Shown here: positions 63,301-64,000 of the stretch, in pieces | Layout of the letters: every line of letters starts with the position of its first letter | How positions within the stretch are numbered: position 1 is the stretch's first letter | NCBI GenBank assembly: GCA_016708585.1 | Contig: JADJFK010000005.1 | Location: 101,373-165,372 of the forward strand | Direction of reading: 5' to 3' | DNA from: Sulfuritalea sp. | GTDB taxonomy: Bacteria; Pseudomonadota; Gammaproteobacteria; Burkholderiales; Rhodocyclaceae | Length of the DNA stretch: 64,000 nt | Translations under genes and position numbers: made by a program | Notes under the pieces: generated by a model | What the model saw: only the letters and a program-made list of their open reading frames with translations | Told to the model about the DNA's origin: nothing | Databases searched by the model: none

Positions 63301-64000
63301 CCGGTGTCGATGACACCACCCATCACTGTATTGCTCGCGCCATCAACCGTGAGATTGAAAGCGCCACTTACCGAAGTGGGTGCATTGAGCGTCAAAGACC
63401 CCGCATCCGACTGGATCTCGGTGGCTGCCGCGAGCGTCAGGGCCCCACCCCAGGTGTTGTTGCCGCTGGCGTTGCGCAGCGCGCAGTTGGCAAGAACCCC
63501 GGTACCCCGGATATTCAAAGTATCCGCACCGACCGTGATCCAGCCCTGCAACTCCAGCGCGGCGCCATTGGCAACCGTTACCCCACCGGCCGTTGTCCCC
63601 GCAGCCGTATCGCTTTGCAGATTCAGCGTGCCCGCACTGACCGTCGTCGCGCCCGTGTAGTTGTTGGCGCCGGAAAGCGTGAGCCGGCCCGTGCCCTGCT
63701 TGGTCAGTCCTCCGCTGCCGCTGACCACCCCCAATTGCGTGGAACTGGCACCTGCGGCATTGAAAGTCAGCAGGCCACCATTAGTATTGATGTCCGCGGC
63801 GCTGGTGATCGCCCCTCCCGCGTTGAGCGTGAGGCCAAGCTGGTTGGACGACGAGCTGACGTTGGCACCAGCATTGAACACGATATCGTCATAGGCATTC
63901 AGCGTAAGCGTCGCATTGCCGCCGACTGTCTTCGAGATCGATGAAGTCACCGTAATATCGCCGGCCTGGGCGCTGGTGCCGCCTGTGCCGGTGGTCACCG
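60305..64000 (-). CDS. Giant adhesin, N-terminal-side part (runs off window)
   Basis: The frame is open from the window edge (63998) and codes for PATR/beta-helix repeats rich in Gly, Thr, Ser and Asn. The true start, signal peptide and any TPS secretion domain lie beyond base 64000. Past 60305 the frame runs about 45 codons in non-repeat sequence and stops at 60171, which is what a frameshift would produce. Together with the two downstream pieces the coding length in this window exceeds 15 kb. Confidence 0.82.

Larger units (their letters stand above)
57300..64000 (-). repeat. Autotransporter-associated beta-strand (PATR) repeat region
   Basis: On the minus strand, degenerate units of very roughly 130-145 residues recur, each with GxLTKxGxGTLTLxGxNxYTGAT then VSAGTLNLQN and GGVTVAxGAALELQG. 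This is the PATR/beta-helix pattern of large secreted adhesins. Unlike the MBG units these are diverged from each other. The region crosses both frameshifts. Confidence 0.85.

Noticed and set aside
57243..63944. A series of plus-strand frames of about 70-217 codons, rich in Pro/Val/Ala
   Set aside because: They recur with the period of the minus-strand adhesin repeats and are its complements.
1..64000. tRNA, rRNA, transposase or phage integrase genes
   Set aside because: None was recognised on either strand; the accessory region shows no insertion-sequence transposase.

Overview
The window is GC-rich bacterial chromosome. Gene content and order point to a betaproteobacterium, most likely Rhodocyclales or a close relative. 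The evidence is the conserved block leuC-leuD-leuB-asd-fimV-truA-trpF-trpB-trpA-accD-folC-(SPOR)-cvpA-purF-metZ, an Fds-type NAD-dependent formate dehydrogenase operon, and a trxA-rho-rpmE block. The species assignment is inference from synteny; no rRNA or tRNA gene was seen.

Layout. 1-1.6 kb (+): two tandem cyclophilins and lpxH. 1.6-21.8 kb (-): a long, tightly packed housekeeping block for Met/purine, folate, malonyl-CoA, Trp, tRNA pseudouridine, FimV polar hub, Asp-family and Leu biosynthesis, with a tiny entericidin-like lipoprotein inside the leu genes, then an MFS transporter, a YdcH/DUF465 protein and aroC. 21.9-28.6 kb (-): fdsGBA-fdhD-fdsD with its LysR regulator. 28.7-31.3 kb: fdxA (-), trxA, rho, rpmE (+). 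31.5-38.4 kb: a GT39 glycosyltransferase, orn, an M48 protease, a pterin dehydratase, rsgA, a WYL regulator and an exported metallo-beta-lactamase-fold protein. 38.4-47.4 kb: an accessory stretch holding a 5'-nucleotidase, a CoiA-like nuclease, a small membrane protein/DUF6884/GIY-YIG operon, a toxin-antitoxin cluster, an unknown membrane protein, an HD-GYP protein and a phasin-like protein. 47.4-48.7 kb: a glycosyltransferase. 48.7-64 kb (-): a giant secreted adhesin running off the window. It holds 25 nearly identical 306-bp YDG/MBG repeats and has two apparent single-base frameshifts.

The most unusual signal is a dispersed 25-bp DNA motif: AAAGTCGGCGCYGGCG, two free bases, then ACGGCGA. 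I count 13 strong copies, 8 of them matching every defined position, plus one degenerate copy. Six copies are intergenic, one in most gaps of the 38-47 kb accessory region. The others lie inside genes of unrelated families. In the six strong sense-strand coding copies the reading frame is always the same and gives (K/E)VGAGxT(A/V/P). Some intergenic copies extend into longer direct repeats that bracket gene modules: 47 bp around the GIY-YIG operon and about 100 bp with a 12-bp stem around the toxin-antitoxin cluster. I do not recall such an element being described. Uptake-signal, segregation/repair-signal and mobile cassette-boundary explanations all remain open. A second unusual structure is three exact-period 41-bp hairpin units directly after the rpmE terminator.
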